Positions 1-11,000 of a DNA stretch of 64,000 nucleotides are shown piece by piece. The translations under genes were made by a program, and so were the position numbers. The DNA lies in assembly GCA_021777105.1 (NCBI GenBank), contig JAIQZQ010000054.1, positions 26,923 to 90,922 of the forward strand, read 5' to 3'. The notes beneath the pieces are model-generated. The model did no database searches. It was not told the origin of the DNA and saw nothing but the letters and a program-made list of their open reading frames with translations. Source of the stretch: Candidatus Anammoxibacter sp. Lineage in GTDB: Bacteria; Planctomycetota; Brocadiia; Brocadiales; Anammoxibacteraceae. Position 1 is the first letter of the stretch. Each line of letters opens with the position of its first letter.

Positions 1-1
1 C

Positions 2-1702
2 AAGGCGATAGAGCCTGTTGAGCCTGAAACCGAGGTTAAAACAGATGAAACCGAGAGCGCGATAAAGGCTATTGCAAAAACAACTGAAGTTGTTGAAATA
101 ATTGAAGTCGCTGAGGATGTTGATGTTGAAAGAGAAGCGGCTCCGAACGCCGACCTTGAAGAAGCTCCTGAAAAAACCGAGCCAACGAAAATTGCGTTAC
201 AAACAGAAAAGGCGGCGCAGCCTGAAACCGTTGACGCAGGGCTGGAATCGGCAGACGAAGTTGCGGAAGCCGCCAAAAAAGCGATTCAGGAATTAAAGCC
301 GATTGAGTCGCAACTGGAAGTTGTCCCGGAATCTGCAGAGGAAGTTGCGCAAGCTCAGGCTTTGGAAGATTCTGAATTAACTATTCGTTCCGCGCAAAAA
401 GAAGAGATAGAGAAAAGACCTGATATAGCTGAACAAAAGATAGATGTTGCAAAAGAGATTGAACCCGCAAAAACAGTTGAGGATATTTCAACGCAGGTTA
501 CGAAGGTTGAGCAGGTTGAACCTGCGCCGGCAGAACAAAAAGCAAAGCCTGAAGATGCGTCGGTTACGGATCAACCGGAAACAAGAAAAGTTCCCGCTCT
601 TGTCAGGATAGATGTCCCCGCGCCTGAACCTTCAAAATCCGCAGCCGGCGAACTGCATGATGAATATGCGGGCATGGAAGCCTCGGAACAGGAAAAAACA
701 GACGCATACTTTGCTGAAAGTCAATCAGAAACAGAATCCGAAACTGCCGCGGATATTGACTCAATAAATGAATATATGGGCGAGCCTATTGAACCTGAGC
801 AATTGCAAAGGGAGGCAACCGCCGGCATCTCCGCGCCCCAACAAGCTAAAGAGGAGCAAATAGAAGTCGCGGTTATAGAAGACAAACAGGAACAAACTAC
901 GCCCCAAGAGATTAACGAGCAACAAGAAGTTGCCCCGGTTTTAGATGCGGCTGAAACGGAAAAAGAGATTATAGATGTTGAGCTTGCCGGCAACCATTAT
1001 GATGCCGGGCTTAAACATTTCAATGGCGATAATATGGAACTCGCCGAACAGTTTTTCAAAAAAGCGATAAAGGCAAACCCTGAGTTTGTGGACGCCCACG
1101 CAATGCTGGGCGAAGTTTATGACAAACGCGGCATGTTTGACAACGCTATTGATGAGTTTAATTCCGCGGTTGAAATTGAGCCTGATCACGTTAAGTCTCT
1201 CTTTAATCTTGGTTTTGCGTATTACCAAAAGGGCGAAAACGAATCGGCTATTGACTATTTAAAGAAAGCAATATACGCAAACCCCAATTCAGCGGACACC
1301 CGAGCCCTGCTTGGAGTCGTTTATCAGCGCGCAAACATGTTGAAAAAAGCTTTGGCGGCGCATAAAACCGCGCTAAAGTTGGATCCGCTTTTAACGGAAT
1401 CGCGCATTAATATGGGCAATATTTATTATAAGATGAACGATTATAAATCCGCTATAAAGGCGTATAAAAAAGCGGTCAAGTTAAACCCAAAACTCGCCGA
1501 ACCGCACAACAGCCTTGGTTATATCTATTATGAACAGGGGAAGGATGAAAGGGCAATAAGGGAGTTTAAAAAAGCGGTTAGATTAAAGTATGATTACATC
1601 AGGGCTCACAATAATTTGAGCCTGGCTTACAGACGAGCCGGCATGAATAAGGAAGCCGATAACGAACAATACATCGCATCAACCTTGGCGATGCCGGAAT
1701 AA
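2..1702 (+). CDS. TPR-repeat protein, 5' end outside window
   Basis: The reading frame is open from base 2 to the stop at 1702, so the gene enters from the left edge; the TTG at 362 is not needed as a start. The visible part has two zones. The first 320 or so residues are rich in Glu, Ala, Pro, Lys and Thr with no predicted fold, probably a disordered linker. The last 240 residues hold about seven tetratricopeptide repeats of 34 residues, seen from the spaced pattern in A..LG..Y...G....AI..F..A....P. TPR arrays are protein-protein binding scaffolds. Nothing catalytic is visible. The partner is unknown and the N-terminus (signal or membrane anchor) is out of view. The TPR call is secure; the cellular role is not assigned. 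Confidence 0.85.
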   Translation, partial: KAIEPVEPETEVKTDETESAIKAIAKTTEVVEIIEVAEDVDVEREAAPNADLEEAPEKTEPTKIALQTEKAAQPETVDAGLESADEVAEAAKKAIQELKPIESQLEVVPESAEEVAQAQALEDSELTIRSAQKEEIEKRPDIAEQKIDVAKEIEPAKTVEDISTQVTKVEQVEPAPAEQKAKPEDASVTDQPETRKVPALVRIDVPAPEPSKSAAGELHDEYAGMEASEQEKTDAYFAESQSETESETAADIDSINEYMGEPIEPEQLQREATAGISAPQQAKEEQIEVAVIEDKQEQTTPQEINEQQEVAPVLDAAETEKEIIDVELAGNHYDAGLKHFNGDNMELAEQFFKKAIKANPEFVDAHAMLGEVYDKRGMFDNAIDEFNSAVEIEPDHVKSLFNLGFAYYQKGENESAIDYLKKAIYANPNSADTRALLGVVYQRANMLKKALAAHKTALKLDPLLTESRINMGNIYYKMNDYKSAIKAYKKAVKLNPKLAEPHNSLGYIYYEQGKDERAIREFKKAVRLKYDYIRAHNNLSLAYRRAGMNKEADNEQYIASTLAMPE

Positions 1703-1719
1703 GGCGTGGCGCGAAGTGC

Positions 1720-1771
1720 AATGAATAAAGCGGGTAGGGGAGACTTTAGTCTCCCTTATTAAAGTTCATTT
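1720..1771. repeat. Interspersed palindromic repeat B, copy 1
   Basis: A segment containing AAAGCGGGTAGGGGAGACTT followed by TAGTCTCC, with the perfect palindrome GGAGACTTTAGTCTCC at its centre, then TTATTAAAGTTCATTTT. The same segment recurs at 2746-2820, 30045-30090 and 56631-56679. Further partial matches (GGGAGACTTTAG) follow up to about 1880. It fills the 200-bp gap after the TPR gene. Confidence 0.7.
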
Positions 1772-1903
1772 TTAAAACTATGCCAATTGAGGGCGCATCT
1801 TTGAAGGGAGGCTAAAGCCGTCCCCTACCCTCGGCGCGAGCGTTTCACTGGCAGGCTATGGGAGACTTTAGCGGGGGGACGTATTTGACAATCTTATTGT
1901 TCT

Positions 1904-2140
1904 TTAAATTCTGTCCCATTCTAAGGGCTCTCTATTAGGAACTTTTTTTAAAATTTTATCAAAATCGGAGCGTTTTCCTTTTTTCGCCCTGGACTTTAAA
2001 TAATCAACTGTAAGTATTGCCGATAATTTCTCTCCCGCGGCAGAGCTTATAAACTGATTTATTGAGACGCCGTCTCTTTTCGCAACTTCCCGTATTTTTT
2101 GATGTAATGAATCAGGTAACCTTACCGTAATTGAACTCAT
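1904..2140 (-). CDS. Ribbon-helix-helix antitoxin (78 aa)
   Basis: A small DNA-binding protein starting MSSITVRLPDSLHQKIREVA, the typical first strand and helix of a ribbon-helix-helix (CopG/Arc-type) repressor, followed by the helix turn RDGVSINQFISSAAGEK. I chose the ATG at 2140 rather than an upstream in-frame one because the RHH fold begins there and a strong Shine-Dalgarno (AGGAAAGGAG) lies just upstream. It follows the PIN toxin gene with only 2 bases between them, so its ribosome-binding site lies inside the end of the toxin gene and the two are likely co-translated. Expected role (family knowledge): binds and neutralises the PIN toxin and represses the shared promoter. The C-terminal 30 residues would be the toxin-binding tail (inference). 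Confidence 0.85.
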   Translation of the reverse strand: MSSITVRLPDSLHQKIREVAKRDGVSINQFISSAAGEKLSAILTVDYLKSRAKKGKRSDFDKILKKVPNREPLEWDRI

Positions 2141-2142
2141 GA

Positions 2143-2559
2143 TTAGCCCGCTCCTTTCCTTTTTAAATAACATCCAGGCAACATTGCTTCTATTCCAAAT
2201 TTTTCTAATCCTTCAAAATCGCGAATATTATGCGTTATAATTATCTCCGATTGTGACGCAACCGCAGCTTCAAGAACCATATCATCTTTCGGGTCTTTTA
2301 GAAATGGCCGCCATAAAAAGAATATATCTTGTAAATACGCCTTTTTACAAAAAAAATCAAGAAAACCCTCGATTTCATTCTCTTCTATAACATTTGATAG
2401 TGGAGGCCTACTTAGAATATCGGAATATTCTTCATATAGTGATACAGTTAACACAGGATTAATTTTTTCATCTCGCACTTCTTTTAAAATTTGATACGAA
2501 GCGCCTTTGTTTGAATATAGTCCTGCATAAATAACATTTGAATCCAAAACGATTTCCAT
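2143..2559 (-). CDS. PIN-domain toxin (putative RNase, 138 aa)
   Basis: The protein begins MEIVLDSNVIYAGLYSNKG, the usual PIN-domain first strand with its metal-binding Asp (D6 in DSNV). It continues with a central acidic segment (SLYEEYSDIL), a second acidic site at KDPKDDMVLEAA and a final THNIRDF segment. These are the acidic positions expected of a Mg2+-dependent ribonuclease fold. Length matches the family of PIN-type toxin components. I chose the ATG at 2559 over an upstream in-frame one because the PIN fold starts there; the extra upstream residues look like translated intergenic sequence. The toxin gene comes first and the RHH antitoxin second, separated by 2 bases. The RNA target cannot be predicted. 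Confidence 0.87.
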   Translation of the reverse strand: MEIVLDSNVIYAGLYSNKGASYQILKEVRDEKINPVLTVSLYEEYSDILSRPPLSNVIEENEIEGFLDFFCKKAYLQDIFFLWRPFLKDPKDDMVLEAAVASQSEIIITHNIRDFEGLEKFGIEAMLPGCYLKRKGAG

Positions 2560-2745
2560 AGTTACATATATATAACCATATAATATGTATCTTTTCAATA
2601 CATATATTGATGTTGGCAATGTTAAAAGTATTTTAACATTGTAAAAACAACTACGGCTGAAAGGCATATTTGATTTTGCAACTGCGGGCATGGGAGACAT
2701 AAAGCGCGCTTCGTAATTACTCAGCATAAACTCCGAGCAGAGAGC

Positions 2746-2820
2746 AATGAACAAAGCGGGCAGTGGAAATTTTCGTCACGAAAACGCTTGGAGGGGAGAC
2801 TTTAGTCTCCCATTTAAGGC
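2746..2820. repeat. Repeat B, copy 2, with internal insertion
   Basis: This copy keeps the AATGAACAAAGCGGGCAG start and the GGAGACTTTAGTCTCC palindrome, but about 25 bases containing a TTTTCGTCACGAAAA palindrome separate them. It ends just at the stop of the 2814-3308 gene. Confidence 0.6.
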
Positions 2821-3308
2821 GGCCAACTTTGATTGGCGATTTTTGCTTCTTTATACTTTTCAATTCTGCTCATTACGGTTAAAAGGTCAATGCCGGTCAA
2901 ATATCTTCTGGTTCTTTGCGCGGGAACCAGGCGTAAAAACATGCATTCCCGATAAGCGTACTTCCTCCGAACGCCAAACGCGCGCATAATAACGCCGCCT
3001 TTTATGTTAAACTCCTTGCATATCATGTAAGAGATAACCTCCCAGGTTAAGGGGCGGTCAGGATTACGCTTCCATTTAGCCGGAACAACACCGCTTTCCT
3101 CTAAAAAATCGAATATTTTATCATATTCAACCAAATCGCGATTATTTGTCTTTAGCAGATAGATAGCCCTGCATCCATCTATGAATGTCGCGGTATCTTT
3201 TTCAAAAAGGGCTCTGTAGTAGGAAGTGTTGGCGTAAAGGCTCTTTGCGGGCGCAATTACCAGCGCAATAAAAACAAAGCAATAAAAACCGATTTTCAAG
3301 TGTTTCAT
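2814..3308 (-). CDS. Exported hypothetical protein (164 aa)
   Basis: I do not recognise this family. The protein starts with a clear Sec signal peptide (positive MKHLK, hydrophobic FYCFVFIALVIAP, cleavage likely after SLYAN). The mature part of about 140 residues is mixed alpha/beta by composition and carries three Cys (in GCRAIY, MICKEF and RECMFL) and a basic stretch around MRAFGVRRKYAYRECM. There are no transmembrane segments after the signal, so it is probably periplasmic. It lies downstream of the FecR/porin operon on the same strand, separated from the porin by a 276-base gap that holds a MITE-like element, so it may have its own promoter. The start at 3308 has only a weak GGAAAC ribosome site. 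Confidence 0.7.
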   Translation of the reverse strand: MKHLKIGFYCFVFIALVIAPAKSLYANTSYYRALFEKDTATFIDGCRAIYLLKTNNRDLVEYDKIFDFLEESGVVPAKWKRNPDRPLTWEVISYMICKEFNIKGGVIMRAFGVRRKYAYRECMFLRLVPAQRTRRYLTGIDLLTVMSRIEKYKEAKIANQSWPP

Positions 3309-3392
3309 AATAATTTGTTTCCGGGCTGTCCGGTCAGATAAAAGGTAAAAATTTTAGAGAATTATTTTTAGTCTAAATTAAGCGACTTTAAA

Positions 3393-3560
3393 TACCCCCT
3401 CCCCTAACCCCTCCCACTAAGGGGAGGGGAATTTGGTTTTTTACAACCGTTTTTGTTTTAATCGCAAACTTTAGAAGTTTTAGCTGATTGGCGCTGTATT
3501 GAAATAAATATATACCTTTAATTCCCCTCCCTTGATGGGAGGGGTTAGGGGAGGGTGATA
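3393..3560. repeat. MITE-like element A, copy 1 (full length)
   Basis: A roughly 168-bp element bounded by inverted ends: left TACCCCCTCCCCTAACCCCT, right the complement ending GGGGTTAGGGGAGGGTGATA. Each end is itself a small palindrome (CCCTCCCACTAAGGGGAGGGG; CCCCTCCCTTGATGGGAGGGG). The interior is AT-rich (ATCGCAAACTTTAGAAG; TTGAAATAAATATATACC). A second full copy lies at 50937-51105, with degenerate or partial copies at 56720-56880 and 60410-60474. The size, inverted termini and absence of an ORF fit a non-autonomous miniature element. No matching transposase is in the window. Confidence 0.75.
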
Positions 3561-3584
3561 AGAATCTTTCAATTTAGTTGCAAA

Positions 3585-5048
3585 TTAAAAACTTAAATTA
3601 AAGCCGGCTAATATAGAGTCCTGCCGCTCCTTCACGCTGAACGCCTTGCCGGGGAAAAACGCCCCATAACGAATAGAGATTTGAAAATCGGAAAATATTC
3701 GATGCCTGAGAAAAAAATCTACTTCCGAACCCAGATCGGTTTTGTTCTTATCCGCGTCAGACACAGAGATAGCCCCGTCCGTTCTATCTCTCCAGTAATG
3801 ATAGCCGGCCAGGCCTATTTCAAGATCGTTAAAGCGTTTAGTATCTTCAAAAGGTGTAAAGTGACCCTCCAGTTTAACAAACTGCAGATTGGAAAACCTT
3901 GGAGAGAATGTAAACCCTGTGTTAACAAATCCAAAATAGAGAAAGTTGTGATCGTCCGTCCCCTCCCTATTGCCGTTTAGCGTTCCGGTTACACTTTTCC
4001 TGTCTTTATCGCCGGATCCCATGGCATACCCCAACCTTATACCGGGGCTCGTTTTTGCCGCAAACTCATATTTTAAATTTGCCGTGAACGAAAAGGCGCG
4101 TATGCTTTCGCTTGATTGACTGATCCCGTCAGGACTGTCTGAATGGCTTCGCCCGGTTTGATACATCCCCTCCGTGTCATATTTTAAATTGCCATAAATC
4201 CGGCCTGTAATTCCAAGCCCGAAATAGTTTGAATCATATTTGTAATCCAGAACATCGTCTTTTGGGTCTTCCCCGCTGCTGTCCTGCTGAACCATAACAA
4301 AACTATAGGGGACGTGATTCTCAAAAATGTTAAATGTAAATTGACTTCCGGCAAAGAACCTTTCACTGTTTCGCGAACCGGGCACGCTGCCGTCCATATT
4401 ATTGTCATGGCCAAGGCTGCGGCTGCCGAACAGTTTAAAATCAAGGTATTTATAGCTCCCGTTTAACGTTAAACCATCCAGCACGCTATTAAGCGCCAAC
4501 CCTTTGCCGATCTGAATAAATTGCCTTCCAAAAACCATCTCAAGATCATAAAAAGTGTTGTCTATCCCCAAATATCTGTTTAACGCCAGGTCTATATCGC
4601 CGCGATAAAATCCCTGATCAAGCCGGGGCGTGGTAAACATCTGAGTATCGCCGTCCGGGGCATCGCCGGAATTGTAACTTTGAAAGCCTATTCGCCCGCG
4701 ACCGTAAAACTGATGAATTCCCTCCCCAAAATTAAGATTTCCCCAGTATCTGAAATCCTGTGTTTTTAACGTCCTGCTCTTCTCTAAATCTTCAGTAACC
4801 GTATAGTTTGAACGAAACCATCCGCCATGATCAAAAAGAGCTTCGTCCGTAAACTTGGTATATTCCAATTCAAGCCTGGCTTCCTCCTCGCGTTGATCCT
4901 CCACTTGTTGAAGTTGGCCGGAGATCTCCTGAGATTTTACAACCGGGGAGAGTTGTATTATGGAAAACGCGCAAACAGAAAAAAGTATATAAAGTTTAAG
5001 AGCGCTTATTCTCTTATTAATCATATTGTTAAATTTCAAAAATTTCAT
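3585..5048 (-). CDS. Outer-membrane beta-barrel, alginate-export-like porin
   Basis: A 487-residue protein with a signal peptide (hydrophobic LYILFSVCAFSII, cleavage near VVKSQ) and then a continuous alternation of short amphipathic strands, typical of a large beta-barrel. It ends in a terminal Phe (GFNLSF), the usual outer-membrane assembly signal. Strand-rich segments such as FLRHRIFSDFQISIRYGAFFPG near the end resemble the alginate-export (AlgE-like) porin superfamily; I assign the superfamily, not the substrate. It follows the giant FecR gene by 18 bases on the same strand, so the two form an operon. A short acidic/Gln-rich stretch (LQQVEDQREEEARLELEY) precedes the barrel. Substrate unknown. 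Confidence 0.75.
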   Translation of the reverse strand: MKFLKFNNMINKRISALKLYILFSVCAFSIIQLSPVVKSQEISGQLQQVEDQREEEARLELEYTKFTDEALFDHGGWFRSNYTVTEDLEKSRTLKTQDFRYWGNLNFGEGIHQFYGRGRIGFQSYNSGDAPDGDTQMFTTPRLDQGFYRGDIDLALNRYLGIDNTFYDLEMVFGRQFIQIGKGLALNSVLDGLTLNGSYKYLDFKLFGSRSLGHDNNMDGSVPGSRNSERFFAGSQFTFNIFENHVPYSFVMVQQDSSGEDPKDDVLDYKYDSNYFGLGITGRIYGNLKYDTEGMYQTGRSHSDSPDGISQSSESIRAFSFTANLKYEFAAKTSPGIRLGYAMGSGDKDRKSVTGTLNGNREGTDDHNFLYFGFVNTGFTFSPRFSNLQFVKLEGHFTPFEDTKRFNDLEIGLAGYHYWRDRTDGAISVSDADKNKTDLGSEVDFFLRHRIFSDFQISIRYGAFFPGKAFSVKERQDSILAGFNLSF

Positions 5049-5066
5049 TTTGTTTCTTAAATGGTT

Positions 5067-8000
5067 TTACCTATTTTTAAACGCCCTGTTAAAACGGTTT
5101 CTTCTAAAAGAGCCTTTTCCGCCAAAGCTTTCAGCATTTTCAGGCATAAATTGCAAATCATTATAATTTGACTTTGACTTTGAACGAAATTTCTTTCTCC
5201 CGTTTTTATCAATCCTTATTATTCTGTTTTTCTTTCTGCTGCCCTCAGGCCCAAAACCAGGCCCAGGCGGTTTTTCAACTTCATCATCGTCGTCGTCATC
5301 GGCCTCGTCATCCGTTTCTTCTTTATCATCTGCCCCCTCTTTTTCCTCGGCTTCAGCTTTTTTCTTCTCTTCTTCCTCCTCTTCAGCCTTCTTTTTATCC
5401 ACCTTCTTTTTATTTTCCTGCTTTCTGCCGGTTGGGCTGCGGTCGGAATTCAGATCAGACGGCAGCCCGTCCGCAAATTCAGGAAAATCCTTTGCGGCCT
5501 GACTCTCCTCGGCTGTTAGCCCAAAAGGCACGGTTCCCATTTTGCCGGAACCGTCCTCTTTGTTTACGCCGCCATTGACATTGCCTCCGGTTTTATCTCT
5601 TTCATGTTTTTGAGACTCTTTTTTATCCTCTTTTTCCTGCTTGCCGTCTTCGCCTTTCTCTTTATCGTCTCTGTTTTTTTCTTGAGCCCCTTTAGAGCCG
5701 TCTTTATCATTGCCGGTTTCACCTGCTTTATTCGAAGCCGCATTCTCTTTATTGCCGTTTCCTTCCGCGCCGCCTTCAGAGCCTTCTTCGCCGGCAAGAG
5801 AGCTTTCGGCATTGTCATCAACTATAGAGCCGTCATCTGCCTGTGCGCCGGTTTCACTCTCGCCGCCTGTTTTATTTCCCTTATGTTTTTCTTTTCTTCC
5901 GTCCTTCTTTTTGCCTGTAGAGCCCAGGTCCGAGACAAGAACATCGGAATGCCCGGCAAAGTCATCGGCGGATTCAGCCTCTTCGGCCGTTATGCCAAAA
6001 GATATTGCGTTTTTCGGTTCGCTATCTTTTTTTTCTGATTTACTATCTTGAGATTTGCCGCCTTCATCTTTAGAATCGCCAACTCTTTTATCCTCGGACT
6101 TGTCGTCGCCTTCACCGGACTTATCATCATCACTGGACACATCGTCTTTCTTTTTGGATTCTCCATCATCCTTAGCGCTGGACTTCTCATCCTTCTTTTT
6201 AGATTTGTCAGCTTTTTCCGTTTTAGACTTGCCGTCCTTCTTTCTTGATTTATCATCTCCGTCTGACTTATCAACTTTTTTAGACTTGGCATCTTTTTTT
6301 CTTTTAGATTTGTCGTCTTCGTCTGATTTATCATCATCTTTAGATTTGTCGTCATCACCTGATTTATCATCCTTAGATTTGTCATCATCGCCAGACTCAT
6401 CGTCTTTAGGTTTGCCTTTATCCTTGTCTTTATCTTTCTTTTCCGATTTGTCATCATCGTCTTTAGAAACGTCATCTTTTTTGCCTTTTTCTTTATCGTC
6501 ATACTTCTTGCCTGGATTATCCTCATCTACAAAATCATCATCATTGCCATGCCCCCTATCGTCATGTTCCTTATCTTTTTTCTCTTCGTCTTTATCCTTC
6601 CCTGTTTTGCTTGGCCCTTTATCTTTCTTATCATCGCCGGACTTACCGTCCTTCTTTTTCGATTTGTCGCCTTCGTCTTTAGGCTTAGCCTCTTTTTTAT
6701 CTTTTGATTTATCGTCTTTGCCTTTAGACATGTCTTCTTTTTTGTCTTTAGACTTATCGTCTTTCTTTTCTGATTTATCATCCTTGCCTTCTGATTTACG
6801 GTCTTTGCCTTTTGGCTTACCGTCCTTCTTTTTCGATTTGTCGCCCTCATCTTTGGGTTTATCATCTTTTTTGTCTTTAGACTTATCATCATCTTTAGAT
6901 TTACTGTCTTTGCCTTTAGACTTGTCATCTTTTTTATCTTTAGACTTGCCGTCTTTAGATTTGCTATCACCCTTGTCTTTTGATTTACCGTCTTTGCCTT
7001 TAGACTTATCTTTCTTCTTTTTAGATTTATCATCATCGTCTTTGGATTTGCTGTCTTTATCTTTAGACTTATCTTCCTTCTTTTTCGATTTGCCGCCATC
7101 GTCTTTAGGTTTACTGTCTTTGCCTTTAGATTTATCCCCATCGTCTTTTGATTTGTCGTCGCCGGTTGCCTTGCCATCTTTTTTGTCTTTAGATTTGCTA
7201 TCACTCTTGTCTTTTGATTTGCCGTCCTTGCCTTTGGACTTACCTTCCTTCTTTTTCGATTTGCCGCTGCCATCTTTAGATTTTTTATCTTTCGACTTAT
7301 CATCATCGTCTTTGGTCACGTCTTGTTTTTTATCTTTTGATTTACGGTCACCTTTGTCTTTTGATTTGCCGTCTTTCTTTTCCGATTTGGCTTCTTTTTT
7401 ATCTTTAGATTTATCAGATTTCTTTTCTGATTTGTCATCATCGGCTTTAGGATCGTCGCCTTTTTTAGCTTTTGATTTGCCACTATCATCTTTAGGTTTG
7501 GTTTCATCCTTATCGGCTTTCTTTTCCGATTTATCATCCTCATCTTTGGATTTGCTATCTTTGCCTTTTGACTTACCTTCCTTCTTTTTTGATTTGTCGC
7601 TGCCATCTTTAGATTTTACATCTTTTTTATCTTTAGACTTATTAGCTTTTGATTTGCTATCTTTGTCTTTAGACTTGCCGGCATTCTTGTCGCCGGACTT
7701 ATCGCCATTCTTTTGCGATTTCTCATCAGCGCCTTTTGATTTGTCGTCTTTGCCTTTAGGCTTATCGGCTTTCTTTTTAGATTTGTCGCCTTCGTCTTTA
7801 GGCTTGGCTTCTTTTTTGTCTTTAGACTTATCGTCTTTCTTTTCCGATTTGGCTTCTTTTTTATCTTTTGATTTATCAGATTTCTTTTCTGATTTGTCAT
7901 CATCGTCTTTGGAATTGCTATCATCTTTGTCTTTTGATTCGCTGTCTTTGCCTTTTGGCTTGTCATCCTTCTTTTTAGATTTGGCTCTATCGTCTTTTGG

Positions 8001-11000
8001 TTTACTGTCTTTGTCTTTCGATTTATCCCCATCGTCTTTTGATTTGCTATCTTTGCCTTTTGACTTATCATCGTCTGACTTACCAGCTTTCTTTTTAGAT
8101 TTATCGTCATCGCCTTTCGACTTGACATCTTTTTCCTCTTTAGACTTATCACCTTTCTTTTTTGATTTACCATCATCAACCTTTGGCTTGCTATCATCCT
8201 TGTCTACAGGTTTGCTGTCTTTGCCTTTAGACTTATCATCCTTGTCTTTGGATTTACCTTGATCATCTTTGGGTTTATCATCTTTTTTGTCTTTAGATTT
8301 ACTGTCTTTGCCTTTAGACTTGTCTTCTTTCTTTTTCGATTTGCCGTCATCGTCTTTGAGCGCGTCTTGTTCTTTGTCTTTGGATTTGCTGTCATCCTTA
8401 TCTACTGATTTGCTGTCTTTACCTTTCGGCTTATCGCCTTTCTTTTTCGATTTGTCGTCATCGTCTTTAGGCTTGGCATCTTTTTTATCTTTAGACTTAT
8501 CAATATCGTCTTTGGTCGCGTCTTGTTTTTTATCTTTTGATTTGCTATCTTTGCCTTTAGACTTGCTATCTATCTTTTTCGATTTGTCGCCTTCGTCTTT
8601 TGATTTGCCTTCTTTGTCTTTAGACTTATCATCCTTCTTTTTCGATTTGCTGTCTTTGTCTTTAGACTTGTCATCATCATCAGACTTATCGTCTTTCTCT
8701 TCCGATTTATCATCATCGTCTTTTGATTTACTGTCTTTACCTTTCGGCTTATCGTCCTTCTTTTTCGATTTGTCGACATCATCTTTGGATTTGCTGTCCT
8801 TGCCTTTAGACTTATCGTCCTTCTTTTTTGATTTATCATCATCGCCAGACTTATCGTCTTTCTTTTTCGATTTGCTGTCTTTTTTATCTTCCGACTTATC
8901 GTCTTTTGTTTTGCCGTCTTTGCCTTTTGGCTTGTCATCCTTCTTTTTTGATTTGTCTCTATCGTCTTTAGACTTGCCGGCATCCTTGGCGCCGGACTTA
9001 TCGGTTTTCTTTTCTGATTTATCAGCTTTAGGCTTGCTATCATCCTTGTCTACTTGCTTGCTGTCTTTACCTTTCGGCTTATCGTCCTTCTTTTGTGATT
9101 CCTCGCTATCATCTTTTTTATCTTTAGACTTATCCTCTTTTGATTTGCTGTCTTTGCCTTTAGACTTGTCTTCGTTTTTGTCTTTCGGCTTATCGCCTTT
9201 CTTTTTTGATTTATCATCCTTGTCTTTCGATTTACTGTCTTTGCCTTTGGACTTATCGTCCTTCTCTTCTGAGTTATCATCGTCCGGCTTATCGGCTTTC
9301 TTTTTCGATTTATCGTCATCGTCTTTAGGCTTGGCAGCTTTTTTATCTTTAGACTTATCTTCATCGTCTTTGGTTGCGTCTTGTTTTTTACCTTTTGATT
9401 TGCTGTCTTTGCCTTTAGACTTATCATCCTTATCTTTGGGTTTGTCATCTTCTTTAGGCTTGGCATCTTTTTTGTCTTTGGATTTATCATCTTCGGATTT
9501 AGGTTTACCTTTATCCTTCTTTTTTGATTTGTCGCCTTTTTTATCTTTAGACTTGCCGTCCTTTTTATCATCACGGTCTTTGTCTTTGCCTGTTTTAGCG
9601 GAATCCTTATCTTTTTTAGCTTTTCCGTCTTTAACTTCAGATTTATCATCATCTTTCCCGGCCTTGTCTTTATCCCCTGATTTATTGTCCCTTGTCTTAT
9701 CTTTTAGCTTATCTTCTTTCTTTTCCGATTTATCGTCTTTGTTTTTAGCCGCCTCGTCTTTTTTATCTTTAGATTTATCGTCACCGCCGGTTGATTTGCC
9801 GTCTTTAGTTAATGATTTCTTATCATCTTTGCCTCCAGAGTCGCCGGTTTTAGGTTTCGGCTTAACGTCTATCTTTCCCGATTTGTCTTTATCCTTGCTT
9901 TTTGGCTTATCGTCATCATTCGACTTATCTTCTTTCTTTTTAGATTTATCACCATCGGCTTTAGATTTGCCTGCATTGTCGTTGTCTTCTTCCTCAACAT
10001 CTTTCTCTTCCGGCTTACCAGCTCCGCCGTCTTCCTGCTCTTCATGTTTGTCAACCTTTTCTTTGTCCTCAACCTTGGTATCTTTCTCATCAGAGGCGCC
10101 GGCTTCAGTTACCTCATCATCCAGATCTTTTGATTTGCCGTCATCATCCCGGCCTTCTTCCGGTTTATCGTCTTCGTCTATGTCATCATCTTTCTTTTCA
10201 GATTCATCATCTTTTTTCTCTGATTTATCGTCATCGTCTTTGTCATCATCTTTCTCCCCGGATTTGTCTCTATCATCGCCGGATTCATCATCCTTCTTTT
10301 CAGATTTATCATCGTCGTCTTTGTCCTTGCCGGAGCTTTTGTTGTCGCCGGTTTTATCACCTGATTTATCGGGTACTTTATCTTCATCTTTTAACGTATC
10401 AACGCCGGAGTCTTTCTTTTCTTCCTGCTCCTTATCATCCTTGGCTTGACCATCTTTTGATTTGCCGTCTCCGTCCTTCTTTCCTTTATCCTTTTTCTTT
10501 TTTCCTTGTTCACTGTCATCCTTGCCGCTTTTTCCCTGCCCCTTATCGTTTGCATTATCTTCGTTGTTGTTGCCGGTTTCAGGTTTGCTGTTGTCAATAG
10601 TTTCATTGCCGTCGTCCCAGATATTATCGTTTGCCATGGCATCATCATCTTGACTTTTCTCATCTTGATCCTCCTCGTCTTTATCCTTTTTAATCTTTTT
10701 TTTGTCTTTCTTCTCTTTATCAGATTCTTCATCAGAGCCGTCAACGCCACTGTCACCGCCTTCCCCATCGGCTTCTTTGCCGGAATCGCTATCTTCTTCC
10801 GAACCTACACCGGCTACACCTTCCATGATTCCGTCCTTAACCACAACCTTTTCATCGATGGACTCGTTTTGAGTCGTTGTTTTTCCCTTTTTCCCGGAGC
10901 TATCTGTTTTTGCGTCCCCAATGTCGGAAACAAGCACATCGGAACGTCCTGAAAAATCGTCGGCTGATTCAACCTCTTCCGCCGAAAGGCCAAAAGTTAT